DNA of 11,181 nucleotides from FEN-1297 sp964498065 (lineage in GTDB: Bacteria; Bacteroidota; Ignavibacteria; Ignavibacteriales; Ignavibacteriaceae). The notes beneath the pieces are model-generated. The model searched no databases. It saw only the letters and a list, made by a program, of their open reading frames with translations, and was not told where the DNA came from. The stretch is from assembly GCA_964498065.1 (NCBI GenBank), contig CAZCFZ010000118.1, positions 1-11,181 of the forward strand, read 5' to 3'. Position 1 is the first letter of the stretch, and each line of letters starts with the position of its first letter. This document shows, piece after piece, positions 1 through 6,375 of this stretch. The position numbers were made by a program, and so were the translations under genes.

Positions 1-37
1 GGCCATCGCTTGATGCAGATTTTTTATTAATGCGCAT
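1..37 (-). CDS. 5' fragment of an unidentified minus-strand gene
   Basis: An ATG at 37 (minus strand) opens a frame that runs off the left edge after 12 codons, reading MRINKKSASSDG. It is called because of the SD: the minus strand reads TGGAGGT at 50-44, so GGAGG sits 7 bases before the ATG, the strongest ribosome binding site in the window. The fragment is too short to assign a family; the basic, polar start would suit a cytosolic or DNA-binding protein, but that is a guess. It is divergent from the DinB-like gene, sharing the 38-276 spacer. Confidence 0.5.
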   Translation of the reverse strand, partial: MRINKKSASSDG

Positions 38-232
38 AATGTTACCTCCACATTAAAATTGAAAGATTTATCGGGATGAAGTCATTGAAAAACAATCATA
101 ATAGATTTAGGGTTAGTTAGTATTCTTACCTAACGCTTTTGAAGATTGTAACTTAGAAAATAAAAAATTTAATCTCAAACTTTATTTGGAAGATTTATTA
201 TCTAAAATTCAAATGGCAAATATCACATTAGA

Positions 233-238
233 TATAAT
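233..238 (+). promoter_or_regulatory. possible -10 element for the DinB-like gene
   Basis: A perfect TATAAT lies 38 bases before the DinB-like start codon, in AT-rich sequence. No good -35 is seen at 17 bp; the nearest weak candidate is TTCAAA at 208-213. In such AT-rich DNA a TATAAT by chance is quite possible. The rest of the 38-276 spacer shows no hairpin or repeat that I can support. Confidence 0.3.
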
Positions 239-276
239 TATCTCAACTTATTTTGTCATGAAAAAAGGAAAACTGT

Positions 277-777
277 ATGAATAATATTTCATTAGGCAAA
301 ATATTTTTAGAAGAATTTAAAGCTGAAATCCCGGCCTCCCGTAAATGCCTTGAAAGGATTCCTGAAAAATTATTTACCTGGAAACCTCACGAAAAATCTA
401 TGAATATGGGATATCTTGCACTGCTAGTAGCCGCGATGCCTAATTGGATTACCCTTTCTATTGAGAATAAAGTAATTGATTTTGCCACGTACAAACCATT
501 CCAGCCAAAAGATACTGCCGAATTGGTAAAATATTTTGATGAAAATATAGCCGGTGCCAAAAAAGTCTTAACAGATGTAAAAGATGAAGAAATGTTGGAA
601 ATGTTTTATTTAAAAAACAAAGGTGAAACACTTTATAGTTTGCCAATAAATAAGATCATCAGTTCAACTATTAATCATTGGGTTCATCACCGGGGACAAT
701 TGACTGTATACATGCGTCTTAATAATATCCCGGTTCCTTCAATTTACGGGCCTTCGGCGGATGAAAAAGTTTTTTAA
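277..777 (+). CDS. DinB-fold family protein lacking one metal-ligand histidine
   Basis: This 166-residue protein matches the DinB/YfiT-like four-helix-bundle family in length and in its C-terminal signature: H134-W-V-H137-H138-R-G-Q, followed by VYMRLNNIPVPSIYGPSADE (146-163). In the family, three histidines bind a divalent metal and many members are thiol (bacillithiol, mycothiol) S-transferases or stress-induced proteins. H134 and H138 are in the expected HxxxH spacing. The first ligand, normally in a LATHIAEMPGW-like stretch, should be at residue 50, but this protein reads LALLVAAMPNW (47-57), so the ligand is Leu. The metal site may be incomplete and the biochemical role uncertain. The start is an ATG with GGA (267-269) seven bases upstream. 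It is a single gene, convergent with the glycosylase-like gene; no clear terminator is visible in the 72-base gap. Confidence 0.85.
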   Translation: MNNISLGKIFLEEFKAEIPASRKCLERIPEKLFTWKPHEKSMNMGYLALLVAAMPNWITLSIENKVIDFATYKPFQPKDTAELVKYFDENIAGAKKVLTDVKDEEMLEMFYLKNKGETLYSLPINKIISSTINHWVHHRGQLTVYMRLNNIPVPSIYGPSADEKVF

Positions 778-849
778 TGAATAAATCTTTTGTTAAGTCA
801 CTTTAAAAATTTAATTTCAAAGAACTTTTAAAATAGATTAACATCATAA

Positions 850-1929
850 TTAATTTTTTAATGAACTAAGATTCTTATTCAAAAAACTTGCAAGCTTTTC
901 AAATTGCTCACGGATAAGTTTCTCCTCTTTCTTACTTATCGAACGAAAATAATCCGTCTCGACAAATACTTCATCTTTTTTAATTGTGCGTTTCCACATA
1001 CCGATTGCCTGCCCACTTATAACAATAACCGGCATAAACATTCCGTTTCTAACTATCGCTTTTCTCATATGATCTGAATTCAGTGCCGCCGTTCTGTCGG
1101 TGTAAGCAATAATATATTCATCAAATGCAGGCAGCAAATGAACCGAAGCACTGCCGGATTGCGAAACACCGTCTGAATTTGCATACCAAAATTCCTGCTT
1201 CCCGATTTTCTCGGAAACTAAATTCTTCTTTATCATTTCCAAAGCTGATCTGGAATCTGCAGCAGATAATCCCGACCACCACGCAAAATCTTGTAGTGTA
1301 GCAGGGCCATGACTTTTAAAATAATTAAGCGCAAGTTTCCCCAATGCTTCTTCTTTCTGAAAAGGATTTGTTTTCGAAACTCGTTCTTCTAATAAAGCAT
1401 AAGTTTGTTTTTTATTTTTAATTTCCCCGCTGCAAATTAGTCTGTCTAATTCAGCAATTAAAAAAATATGCGATGCTCGATTTTCCTTTGTAGAAATTTT
1501 TGATTTTTCAAGTACTGAAATTAATTCTTCTCTTGTAGAATGACCGTAGCTTAATATCATTTTCTTAATTAATTTCTCGCACTTTTTTACAACTTCTTCG
1601 GTAAGACCAAGTTCTTTACGACGTGACCTCATTGATGATTTAATTCGAGGTGCGGTTAATTCCAGCATCCAATAAATATCATCTGAAGAGACAAGGTGCC
1701 AGGTTGGTCTTAATAAGTGCGTACGTATAATTTCGCCTTTGGAAATTGCAGATTCAACTAATTGATCGGTTAAATTATTTGAGCGAACTCCTACAGCCCA
1801 TTTAACCATGTTGTAATCTTGAGCCTGCATTGCACCCATAGCACTAACAATTTCTTTTGGAGAGTTAAATTCTGAATTTATTATTTTTTGATTCTTCAGT
1901 CTTAATTTAGCAACATCTTTTAAATTCAT
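850..1929 (-). CDS. AlkZ-like winged-helix DNA glycosylase family protein (HTH_42)
   Basis: This 359-residue protein belongs to the HTH_42/DUF1006 winged-helix family, whose characterised members (AlkZ, and AlkX/YcaQ) are DNA glycosylases that remove bulky alkylated bases or unhook interstrand crosslinks. Visible marks are an N-terminal MGAMQAQDY stretch, giving a Q35-A-Q37 motif, and the conserved RTHLLRPTWHLVS block near 69-81. Later come RASHIFLIAELDRLICSG (about 151-168), a typical LPAFDEYIIAYTDR block (about 267-280), and a basic, charged C-terminus. As I recall, QxQ is the form seen in AlkZ-type enzymes and QxD that in YcaQ. The length is normal. The start is an ATG with AAGGAA nine bases upstream on the minus strand. 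It appears to be a single gene. Activity is inferred from the family; the natural lesion is unknown, and a crosslinking natural-product pathway is not evident in the window. Confidence 0.85.
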   Translation of the reverse strand: MNLKDVAKLRLKNQKIINSEFNSPKEIVSAMGAMQAQDYNMVKWAVGVRSNNLTDQLVESAISKGEIIRTHLLRPTWHLVSSDDIYWMLELTAPRIKSSMRSRRKELGLTEEVVKKCEKLIKKMILSYGHSTREELISVLEKSKISTKENRASHIFLIAELDRLICSGEIKNKKQTYALLEERVSKTNPFQKEEALGKLALNYFKSHGPATLQDFAWWSGLSAADSRSALEMIKKNLVSEKIGKQEFWYANSDGVSQSGSASVHLLPAFDEYIIAYTDRTAALNSDHMRKAIVRNGMFMPVIVISGQAIGMWKRTIKKDEVFVETDYFRSISKKEEKLIREQFEKLASFLNKNLSSLKN

Positions 1930-2011
1930 TATTCTTATTTCCTTAATATATCATATCTTTCCAAAATAGGTTAGTTACGCGCATTAAAAGAGAAAATCTG
2001 TTCGAAGGAGC

Positions 2012-2025
2012 CCGGCAGTTGCCGG
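2012..2025. repeat. GC-rich palindromic hairpin (REP-like)
   Basis: CCGGCA and TGCCGG flank a central GT, forming a GC-rich stem in otherwise AT-rich DNA. It is followed on the plus strand by ACGATT, and the resulting GGACGATT end is also found at the edge of the hairpin at 6279-6304, hinting at a shared repeat family. No T-run follows on either strand, so a terminator role is not supported. Confidence 0.5.
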
Positions 2026-2098
2026 ACGATTGAGTTATTTTCACTTATCGAAACGAAATGAAATTTTAGCAATTCTTTTTAAGCGCATGTTTCTTTTG

Positions 2099-2125
2099 GT
2101 ACTTCTCTTACGCTAAGAAAAGTAC
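2099..2125. repeat. 12-bp stem, 3-base loop inverted repeat
   Basis: GTACTTCTCTTA (2099-2110) and TAAGAAAAGTAC (2114-2125) are inverted copies around the loop CGC. The single mismatch becomes a U-G wobble pair if transcribed from the minus strand, giving a continuous 12-bp stem in RNA. No T-run follows, so it is more likely a dispersed repeat or an RNA-stability structure than a simple terminator. Confidence 0.6.
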
Positions 2126-2287
2126 AATCTAAAAAAATTATTAAAGACTTTTGTTCAACATTTATAGAAAGCTTCGGATATTGATATGATTCAGTTTTTG
2201 AGTATTTAATAATATTCATCCAATCGATTTATTTTGAATTTTACCTCGTTTATTAGAATTACTTTTTACGGGCATATAACAGATAAA

Positions 2288-3796
2288 TTACTGTCCTTTA
2301 TTTAAAGAATATTCTGCTAAAACCTTTTTTAATTTCTGTACACCTTCTTTAATTTTCTTTTTATCGAATGCAGTATACCCTAACAGTAAGGCAGGTTTTT
2401 GCTTAAACTTAAGTACATATTCGGAAATCGGATAAGCAATTAAATTATTTTCCCTGGCTTTTTTTGAAATTAAATTACTGTCGAGATTTTCCTTAAGCCA
2501 AGCTATTATATGCATCCCCGCATCTGATTTATTTACTTTAATTAAATCTCCAAGTTCCTTCTTCATCTCGGTTATTAAAAATTCCTGCCTATCTTTATAA
2601 AGTGTGCGCATCTTTCTTATATGCCGGGTAAAATATCCTTCCTTTAAAAACTGTGCTGTTATCATTTGTTCAAACATGGGGCTTTGCCTGTCCATCATTG
2701 ATTTGGCTGATACAAAAACTTCCAGCATTTGAGGATCAGGTAAAACCAAATAACCGAGACGAAGAGCCGGGAACAAAACTTTGCTGAATGTTCCGAGATA
2801 AAGCACACAGTTATTTTTATCCATGCCCTGAAGAGACGGAAGCGGGCTCCCGGAATATCTGAATTCACTGTCGTAATCATCCTCAATAATCAAACAGTTG
2901 TTTTTACTTGCATACTGAAGAAGCTGGATTCTTCTTGAAATACTCATCGTCATTCCTATAGGGAATTGATGTGAGGGAGTTGTATAAATTAATTTGGGAG
3001 AAGGATATTTTTTTGAAGAATAATCGACATTCAATCCTTCTTTATCTAAAGGTGAAGGAAGTATTTTGGCACCAGCAAATAACATAGAAGCTCTTGCTCC
3101 AAAATAGCCCGGATCTTCATGCCAAACAGAATCACCGGGTTTCAATAAAACTCGCATAATTAAATCCAGTCCCTGCTGCGATCCATTTACTATAATTATT
3201 TGGTCAGCGCTGCAGTTTACAGCCCGGTAAGTTCTTAAGTAGGACGCAATTTCTTCCCTTAATGGTTTATAACCTGCAGCATCGCCGTATCCTAAATGTG
3301 AACTTGATAATACTTGAGACGTTTGATTATTTAACTTTAACCAAGTTCTGATAGGAAATTCATCTAATGAAGGTACTCCGTTCTGAAATGGAATAATTTC
3401 TTCATTCAAAATATTTCTGTGAATTAATTCCGGCGAACCTAATTGTGAAATTAAATTTGTCTTAACCTTCCTGCCTGATTTTTTTCTGTTTACATTTTCT
3501 TTAACGTTTAAAACATTGTCGGGAATTTCATTAACAAAAGTGCCCGCCCCGATTTTCCCTTTTATGTAGCCTTCAATTAATAATTGTTCAAAAGCCAGTG
3601 TTACTGTATTCCTGGAAATTTTCAATTCAGCAGCAATTGCTCTGGTACCGGGAAGTTTTTGTCCTGGTATAAATCTGCCATCCAAAATTGATTGCCTGAA
3701 TGTATCGTATAATTGTTTATACAACGGCACATCCGAGGAATAATTTATCTTCAAAGAAACTAAAGGTAATTCTTCAATTAGTCTTGGCAATTTCAA
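2288..3796 (-). CDS. MocR/GabR-family transcriptional regulator (GntR winged helix fused to aminotransferase fold)
   Basis: This 502-residue protein has the classic two-part MocR layout. Residues about 22-90 form a GntR-type winged helix (VPLYKQLYDTFRQSILDGRF, then LPGTRAIAAELKISRNTV and a GYI-G-GAGTFV wing). A basic linker (about 95-115) leads to a type I aminotransferase fold (about 135-498). PLP-site marks are NGSQQGLDL (204-212), TPSHQFPIG (273-281), EDDYDSEFRY (305-314; D306 and Y308 the expected cofactor contacts) and GTFSK with K339 as the Schiff-base lysine. The D306-K339 spacing equals that of GabR D279-K312 as I recall it. Such proteins sense PLP or PLP-ligand adducts and control nearby genes, here probably the divergent EamA operon. 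No in-frame ATG exists near the start; TTG 3796, or TTG 3790, is the likely initiator, without a clear SD. An out-of-frame ATG at 3801 reads only M-G-stop. An actual aminotransferase activity is possible but less likely. Confidence 0.92.
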   Translation of the reverse strand: MKLPRLIEELPLVSLKINYSSDVPLYKQLYDTFRQSILDGRFIPGQKLPGTRAIAAELKISRNTVTLAFEQLLIEGYIKGKIGAGTFVNEIPDNVLNVKENVNRKKSGRKVKTNLISQLGSPELIHRNILNEEIIPFQNGVPSLDEFPIRTWLKLNNQTSQVLSSSHLGYGDAAGYKPLREEIASYLRTYRAVNCSADQIIIVNGSQQGLDLIMRVLLKPGDSVWHEDPGYFGARASMLFAGAKILPSPLDKEGLNVDYSSKKYPSPKLIYTTPSHQFPIGMTMSISRRIQLLQYASKNNCLIIEDDYDSEFRYSGSPLPSLQGMDKNNCVLYLGTFSKVLFPALRLGYLVLPDPQMLEVFVSAKSMMDRQSPMFEQMITAQFLKEGYFTRHIRKMRTLYKDRQEFLITEMKKELGDLIKVNKSDAGMHIIAWLKENLDSNLISKKARENNLIAYPISEYVLKFKQKPALLLGYTAFDKKKIKEGVQKLKKVLAEYSLNKGQ

Positions 3797-3939
3797 CCCA
3801 TTATTTTTTAAGGTTATTAATATTTATTTAAGAAGGTTCCTGATTTAGATATGTATAATATAACAATTTTCTACAAAACGGCATCAAATCGAATTTGTTT
3901 TAAATCATAATTGAGTGATATTTGAGCATTAACTTGGGG

Positions 3940-3960
3940 AAAGTGGTACTATAAAATAGT
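3940..3960 (+). promoter_or_regulatory. PdxR-like MocR operator overlapping a -10-like TATAAA
   Basis: AAAGTGGTACTA at 3940-3951 differs by one base from the AAAGTGGW(T)CTA box that I recall for the MocR regulator PdxR of Corynebacterium. It runs directly into ACTAT-AAA-ATAGT (3948-3960), a 5-bp inverted repeat around TATAAA (3950-3955). The -35 position for that hexamer is poor (around 3927-3932), as expected of an activator-dependent promoter. It sits in the spacer between the MocR gene and the EamA operon. Binding is inferred, not shown. Confidence 0.55.
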
Positions 3961-3979
3961 TTAATAATGGCTCTTTTGC

Positions 3980-3994
3980 AAAGTCCTTTATAAA
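3980..3994 (+). promoter_or_regulatory. degenerate second copy of the operator, 40 bp downstream
   Basis: AAAGTCC followed by TTTATAAA repeats the layout of the first box: AAAGT, two variable bases, then TATAAA (3989-3994) at offset 9 compared with 10 in the first copy. The start-to-start distance is 40 bp. MocR regulators such as GabR bind widely spaced direct repeats, so a paired site is plausible, but the match outside AAAGT and TATAAA is weak. Confidence 0.3.
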
Positions 3995-4065
3995 TTTATT
4001 TTTGATATGCGGATCAAATAAAGTAAACAAAATATTTGAGATTTATTTATAACAGGAATAAGACC

Positions 4066-4974
4066 TTGAAATTAAAACATTGGATAGTATTTATTTTAGT
4101 CGGCGCAATTTGGAGTTCATCATTCATGTGGATAAAATTAGCACTGCGTGAGGTTACTCCTTCCGCTCTGGTTGCAATCCGGGTTACTCTGGGATTTTTA
4201 TTCGGTGCTTCGGTAATATTTATAAAACAAATAAAGTTGCCCAAGAATATTAAGACATGGATGCCTCTTATAATTCTTGGAGTAACAAACTTCGCGGCGC
4301 CATTTTTCTTAATTTCATGGGGAGAAAAATCCATAGACTCATCCGTTGCCTCAATATTGGATGCAACCGTTCCCCTTTTTACAATATTTATGGCTCATTA
4401 CTTATTGAAGGACGACAAAATGACGTTTCAGAAAGTCATAGGGTTGTTTATCGGCTTTGCAGGTGTCATTGTGTTATTAAGCAAAAACATTGGAGCTTCC
4501 TCAAGTACTTTATTTGGAGAAGGAGCAGTTGTATTAGCTTCTTTATTTTATGCAGGAAGTGCTGTATTTATTAGAAAAACTACACAGGACATTCCAGGTG
4601 TTTTAAGAAGCACAGTTCCAATGTTTTCAGCTTCAATTATAATGTGGATTACTACCTTAATAACTGAGAACTCAGTTCCGATGCCAAAACTTGAATTAAC
4701 CTGGATAGCTCTACTATTTCTGGGTATTATAGGTTCCGGCCTGGCCTTTTTAATGGCATTTTATCTTATTCATGAAATCGGCCCGACGCGTTCCACAATG
4801 GTTACTTATATCTTCCCTCTTGGAGGAGTAATACTTGGAGTTACATTTTTACATGAACAGATTACATGGCAGCTTTTATTAGGCGGCATTTTAATTGTCA
4901 GCAGCCTATTAATTGTAAACTGGAAAGCATCTGTTAAATTGTCTCTTAAAAGTGTTAAGGCAGAAGTATCATAA
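4066..4974 (+). CDS. EamA-family (DMT superfamily) transporter
   Basis: This is an inner-membrane drug/metabolite transporter of about 302 residues made of two EamA repeats of about five transmembrane helices each. Marks are an N-terminal VGAIWSSSFMWIK segment, a SWGEKSIDSSVASILDATVPLF block ending the first half, VGVIVLL-type glycine-rich helices, and a second half with YIFPLGGVILGVTFLHEQI before the last helix and a basic tail. The substrate cannot be read from sequence; relatives export amino acids, metabolites or vitamins. No ATG lies near the N-terminus. The open frame reaches TTG 4036, but TTG 4066 is preferred because AGGA (4054-4057) lies eight bases upstream and the resulting protein begins just before the first membrane helix. 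It is the first gene of a likely operon with the two genes downstream (33- and 17-base gaps), divergent from the MocR gene. Confidence 0.9.
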   Translation: MKLKHWIVFILVGAIWSSSFMWIKLALREVTPSALVAIRVTLGFLFGASVIFIKQIKLPKNIKTWMPLIILGVTNFAAPFFLISWGEKSIDSSVASILDATVPLFTIFMAHYLLKDDKMTFQKVIGLFIGFAGVIVLLSKNIGASSSTLFGEGAVVLASLFYAGSAVFIRKTTQDIPGVLRSTVPMFSASIIMWITTLITENSVPMPKLELTWIALLFLGIIGSGLAFLMAFYLIHEIGPTRSTMVTYIFPLGGVILGVTFLHEQITWQLLLGGILIVSSLLIVNWKASVKLSLKSVKAEVS

Positions 4975-5007
4975 GAGATAATTTTTTAATAAAAGGTTTA
5001 TTAATCA

Positions 5008-5685
5008 ATGAAAACGAAACAAATAGAAAAATTTAAAATTACCGGCAGAACTAAAATAAATCGTATGCCGGTAAGAGGATATCATGATAGAGAAACGATT
5101 TATAAAATTTTAGATGAATCTTTTATTTGCCAGATAGGTTTTAATATTGACGGGCAGGTTAATATTATTCCGACTTTATACGGCAGGAAAGACGATTCAA
5201 TTTTTATACACGGATCAAAAAACAGCAGGATGTTGAAATCTTTTGAAACTGGTGAGGATATTTGCATTTCGGTAACATTGATTGATGGAATTGTATTGGC
5301 AAGGTCAGCTTTTCATCATTCGGTTAATTACAGATCGGTTGTTTTATTTGGCAATCCCATAATTGTTAAATCTGAAGAAAAGAAAAAAGAGGCTTTAAAT
5401 ATTATCATGGATCAAATTATTTCGGGAAGATGGGAAGATGTAAGAAAACCAAATGAAAAGGAATTAAATGTTACTTCAATTTATAAAATAAAAATTAATG
5501 AAGCTTCTGCGAAAATCAGAACGGGTCCAGCAGTTGATGACAAAGATGATTTGGATTTAAATGTTTGGGCAGGTGTGCTTCCGTTAAAAACTATTGCGGA
5601 CGAACCTATGAGAAATCCGGATTTAAAAGAAAATATAGGCTTACCGGATTATTTGCATAATTATAATATGAAAATAAGGAAATAA
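5008..5685 (+). CDS. pyridoxamine 5'-phosphate oxidase-like flavin-binding protein (NimA/Pyridox_ox_2 type)
   Basis: This 225-residue protein has the split-barrel flavin-binding fold of the PNPOx-like superfamily and resembles the Pyridox_ox_2 group. Key stretches are TKINRMPVRGYHDRETIYKI (15-34), NIIPTLYGR (52-60), IFIHGSKNSRML (65-76), GIVLARSAFHHSVNYRSVV (94-112), SGRWEDVRKP (139-148) and SAKIRTGPAVDD (167-178). Such proteins bind FMN, F420 or haem; most are not genuine pyridoxine oxidases, so naming it pdxH would be unwarranted. Still, its link with a PLP-binding regulator is suggestive. It starts at an ATG with AAGG about 11 bases upstream, lies 33 bases after the EamA gene and 17 bases before the AhpD-like gene, and is probably co-transcribed with both. 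A role in B6 salvage or in detoxifying a substrate moved by the transporter is inference only. Confidence 0.88.
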   Translation: MKTKQIEKFKITGRTKINRMPVRGYHDRETIYKILDESFICQIGFNIDGQVNIIPTLYGRKDDSIFIHGSKNSRMLKSFETGEDICISVTLIDGIVLARSAFHHSVNYRSVVLFGNPIIVKSEEKKKEALNIIMDQIISGRWEDVRKPNEKELNVTSIYKIKINEASAKIRTGPAVDDKDDLDLNVWAGVLPLKTIADEPMRNPDLKENIGLPDYLHNYNMKIRK

Positions 5686-5702
5686 TATAGTTAGGAGAAA
5701 AA

Positions 5703-6140
5703 ATGTTAACAAAAAGAATTAATATAAAAGATGTTACGCCAGACGGCTACGAAGCAATGATGGCGCTTGAAAATTATATTGGCTCAGTAAAAATAAATCC
5801 CATTCAAAGGGAAATGATAAAAATTAGAGCTTCACAAATTAACGGATGCGCATACTGTATCGATATGCATACAGAAGATGCCAGAGCACTTGGCGAAACA
5901 GAAAAAAGAATTTATGCACTAAGCGCCTGGCATGAATCTCCATTATTTACGGATGAAGAAAGAGCAATTTTAGCTTTTACCGATGAGATGGCACATATAT
6001 CCGTTAAAGGTGTTACAGAAGCAACTTATGTTAATCTTAAAAAATATTTCGACGACAAAACCATTGCCGAAATAATAATGATTAACGTTACTATAAATTC
6101 ATGGAATAGAATTGCGATAAGCACGCATTCACAAAGGTAA
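5703..6140 (+). CDS. carboxymuconolactone decarboxylase / AhpD-like protein
   Basis: This 145-residue, all-helical protein of the CMD/AhpD-like family carries the redox motif C49-A-Y-C52 with H56 (SQINGCAYCIDMH, 44-56), the CxxCxxxH signature of AhpD-type alkylhydroperoxidase partners. Flanking family features are E37 in the preceding helix (REMIKIRASQ), LTDEERAIL-like sequence at 81-90 (LFTDEERAIL) and NVTINSWNRIAIS near the end (128-140). The cysteine pair argues for a thiol-disulfide or peroxidase-related role rather than true gamma-carboxymuconolactone decarboxylation. AGGAG (5692-5696) lies six bases before the ATG, a good SD. It is the last gene of the presumed MocR-controlled operon; the next gene on the strand is 235 bases away across a REP-like hairpin. 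Confidence 0.9.
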   Translation: MLTKRINIKDVTPDGYEAMMALENYIGSVKINPIQREMIKIRASQINGCAYCIDMHTEDARALGETEKRIYALSAWHESPLFTDEERAILAFTDEMAHISVKGVTEATYVNLKKYFDDKTIAEIIMINVTINSWNRIAISTHSQR

Positions 6141-6278
6141 AATATAGTCTTTTCATGTTGTCCGAATTAAATTTAGTAACTTGAAATTGTCAAATCGGTT
6201 GCATAATTAAAAGTCGTTTTATTAATTAGCTGTCTCAATAATATTTAAACGTCATTTCGGACATATAGATATTAATTG

Positions 6279-6304
6279 TCGTCCCGAGCGGAGTCGAGGG
6301 ACGA
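6279..6304. repeat. REP-like hairpin containing a CYCGRG site
   Basis: TCGTCCC (6279-6285) and GGGACGA (6298-6304) are perfect 7-bp inverted repeats around a partly self-complementary centre (GAGCGGAGTCGA). Short hyphenated hairpins of this TC-rich/GA-rich type are common as dispersed intergenic repeats in many bacteria. It lies between the AhpD-like and OsmC-like genes and could protect or end the upstream transcript, though no T-run follows directly. CCCGAG (6283-6288) inside it fits CYCGRG. The nearby stretch 6251-6262 (GTCATTTCGGAC) may be a remnant of a similar element. Confidence 0.6.
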
Positions 6305-6375
6305 TTATTTAACCATATTTTTTAAGTTCTTTAGAATAAACTATTAATTTCTACTAAGATGATTTAGGAAAGTCG

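Larger units (their letters stand above)
1930..2287. other. 358-base intergenic region with hairpin repeats, no gene
   Basis: This stretch lies between two minus-strand genes. It should hold the end of the MocR transcript and the promoter of the glycosylase-like gene. I see no credible coding frame: the best, starting at the ATG in 2088-2090, encodes nine residues and lies over a hairpin. The region holds two inverted repeats, at 2012-2025 and 2099-2125, described separately. Neither is followed by a T-run on either strand, so a classical intrinsic terminator for the MocR gene is not apparent. Confidence 0.6.

Noticed and set aside
2099..2125. Intrinsic terminator of the MocR gene
   Set aside because: The stem is good but no T-run follows on either strand and it is over 150 bases past the stop codon.
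1930..2287. CRISPR array or tandem repeat array in the large gap
   Set aside because: The hairpins differ from each other and there are no regularly spaced direct repeats.
4036..4065. Ten extra residues at the EamA N-terminus from TTG 4036
   Set aside because: No SD precedes 4036, while AGGA at 4054-4057 is well placed for TTG 4066.
4047..4334. 95-codon minus-strand frame opposite the EamA gene
   Set aside because: Antisense shadow of a hydrophobic coding sequence; no SD or recognisable motif.
4257..4574. 105-codon plus-strand frame within the EamA gene
   Set aside because: It is a shadow of the real transporter frame and has no family features.
5008..5685. Genuine pyridoxine/pyridoxamine phosphate oxidase (PdxH)
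   Set aside because: The sequence fits the Pyridox_ox_2/NimA-like group rather than PdxH, despite the tempting link with a PLP-binding regulator.
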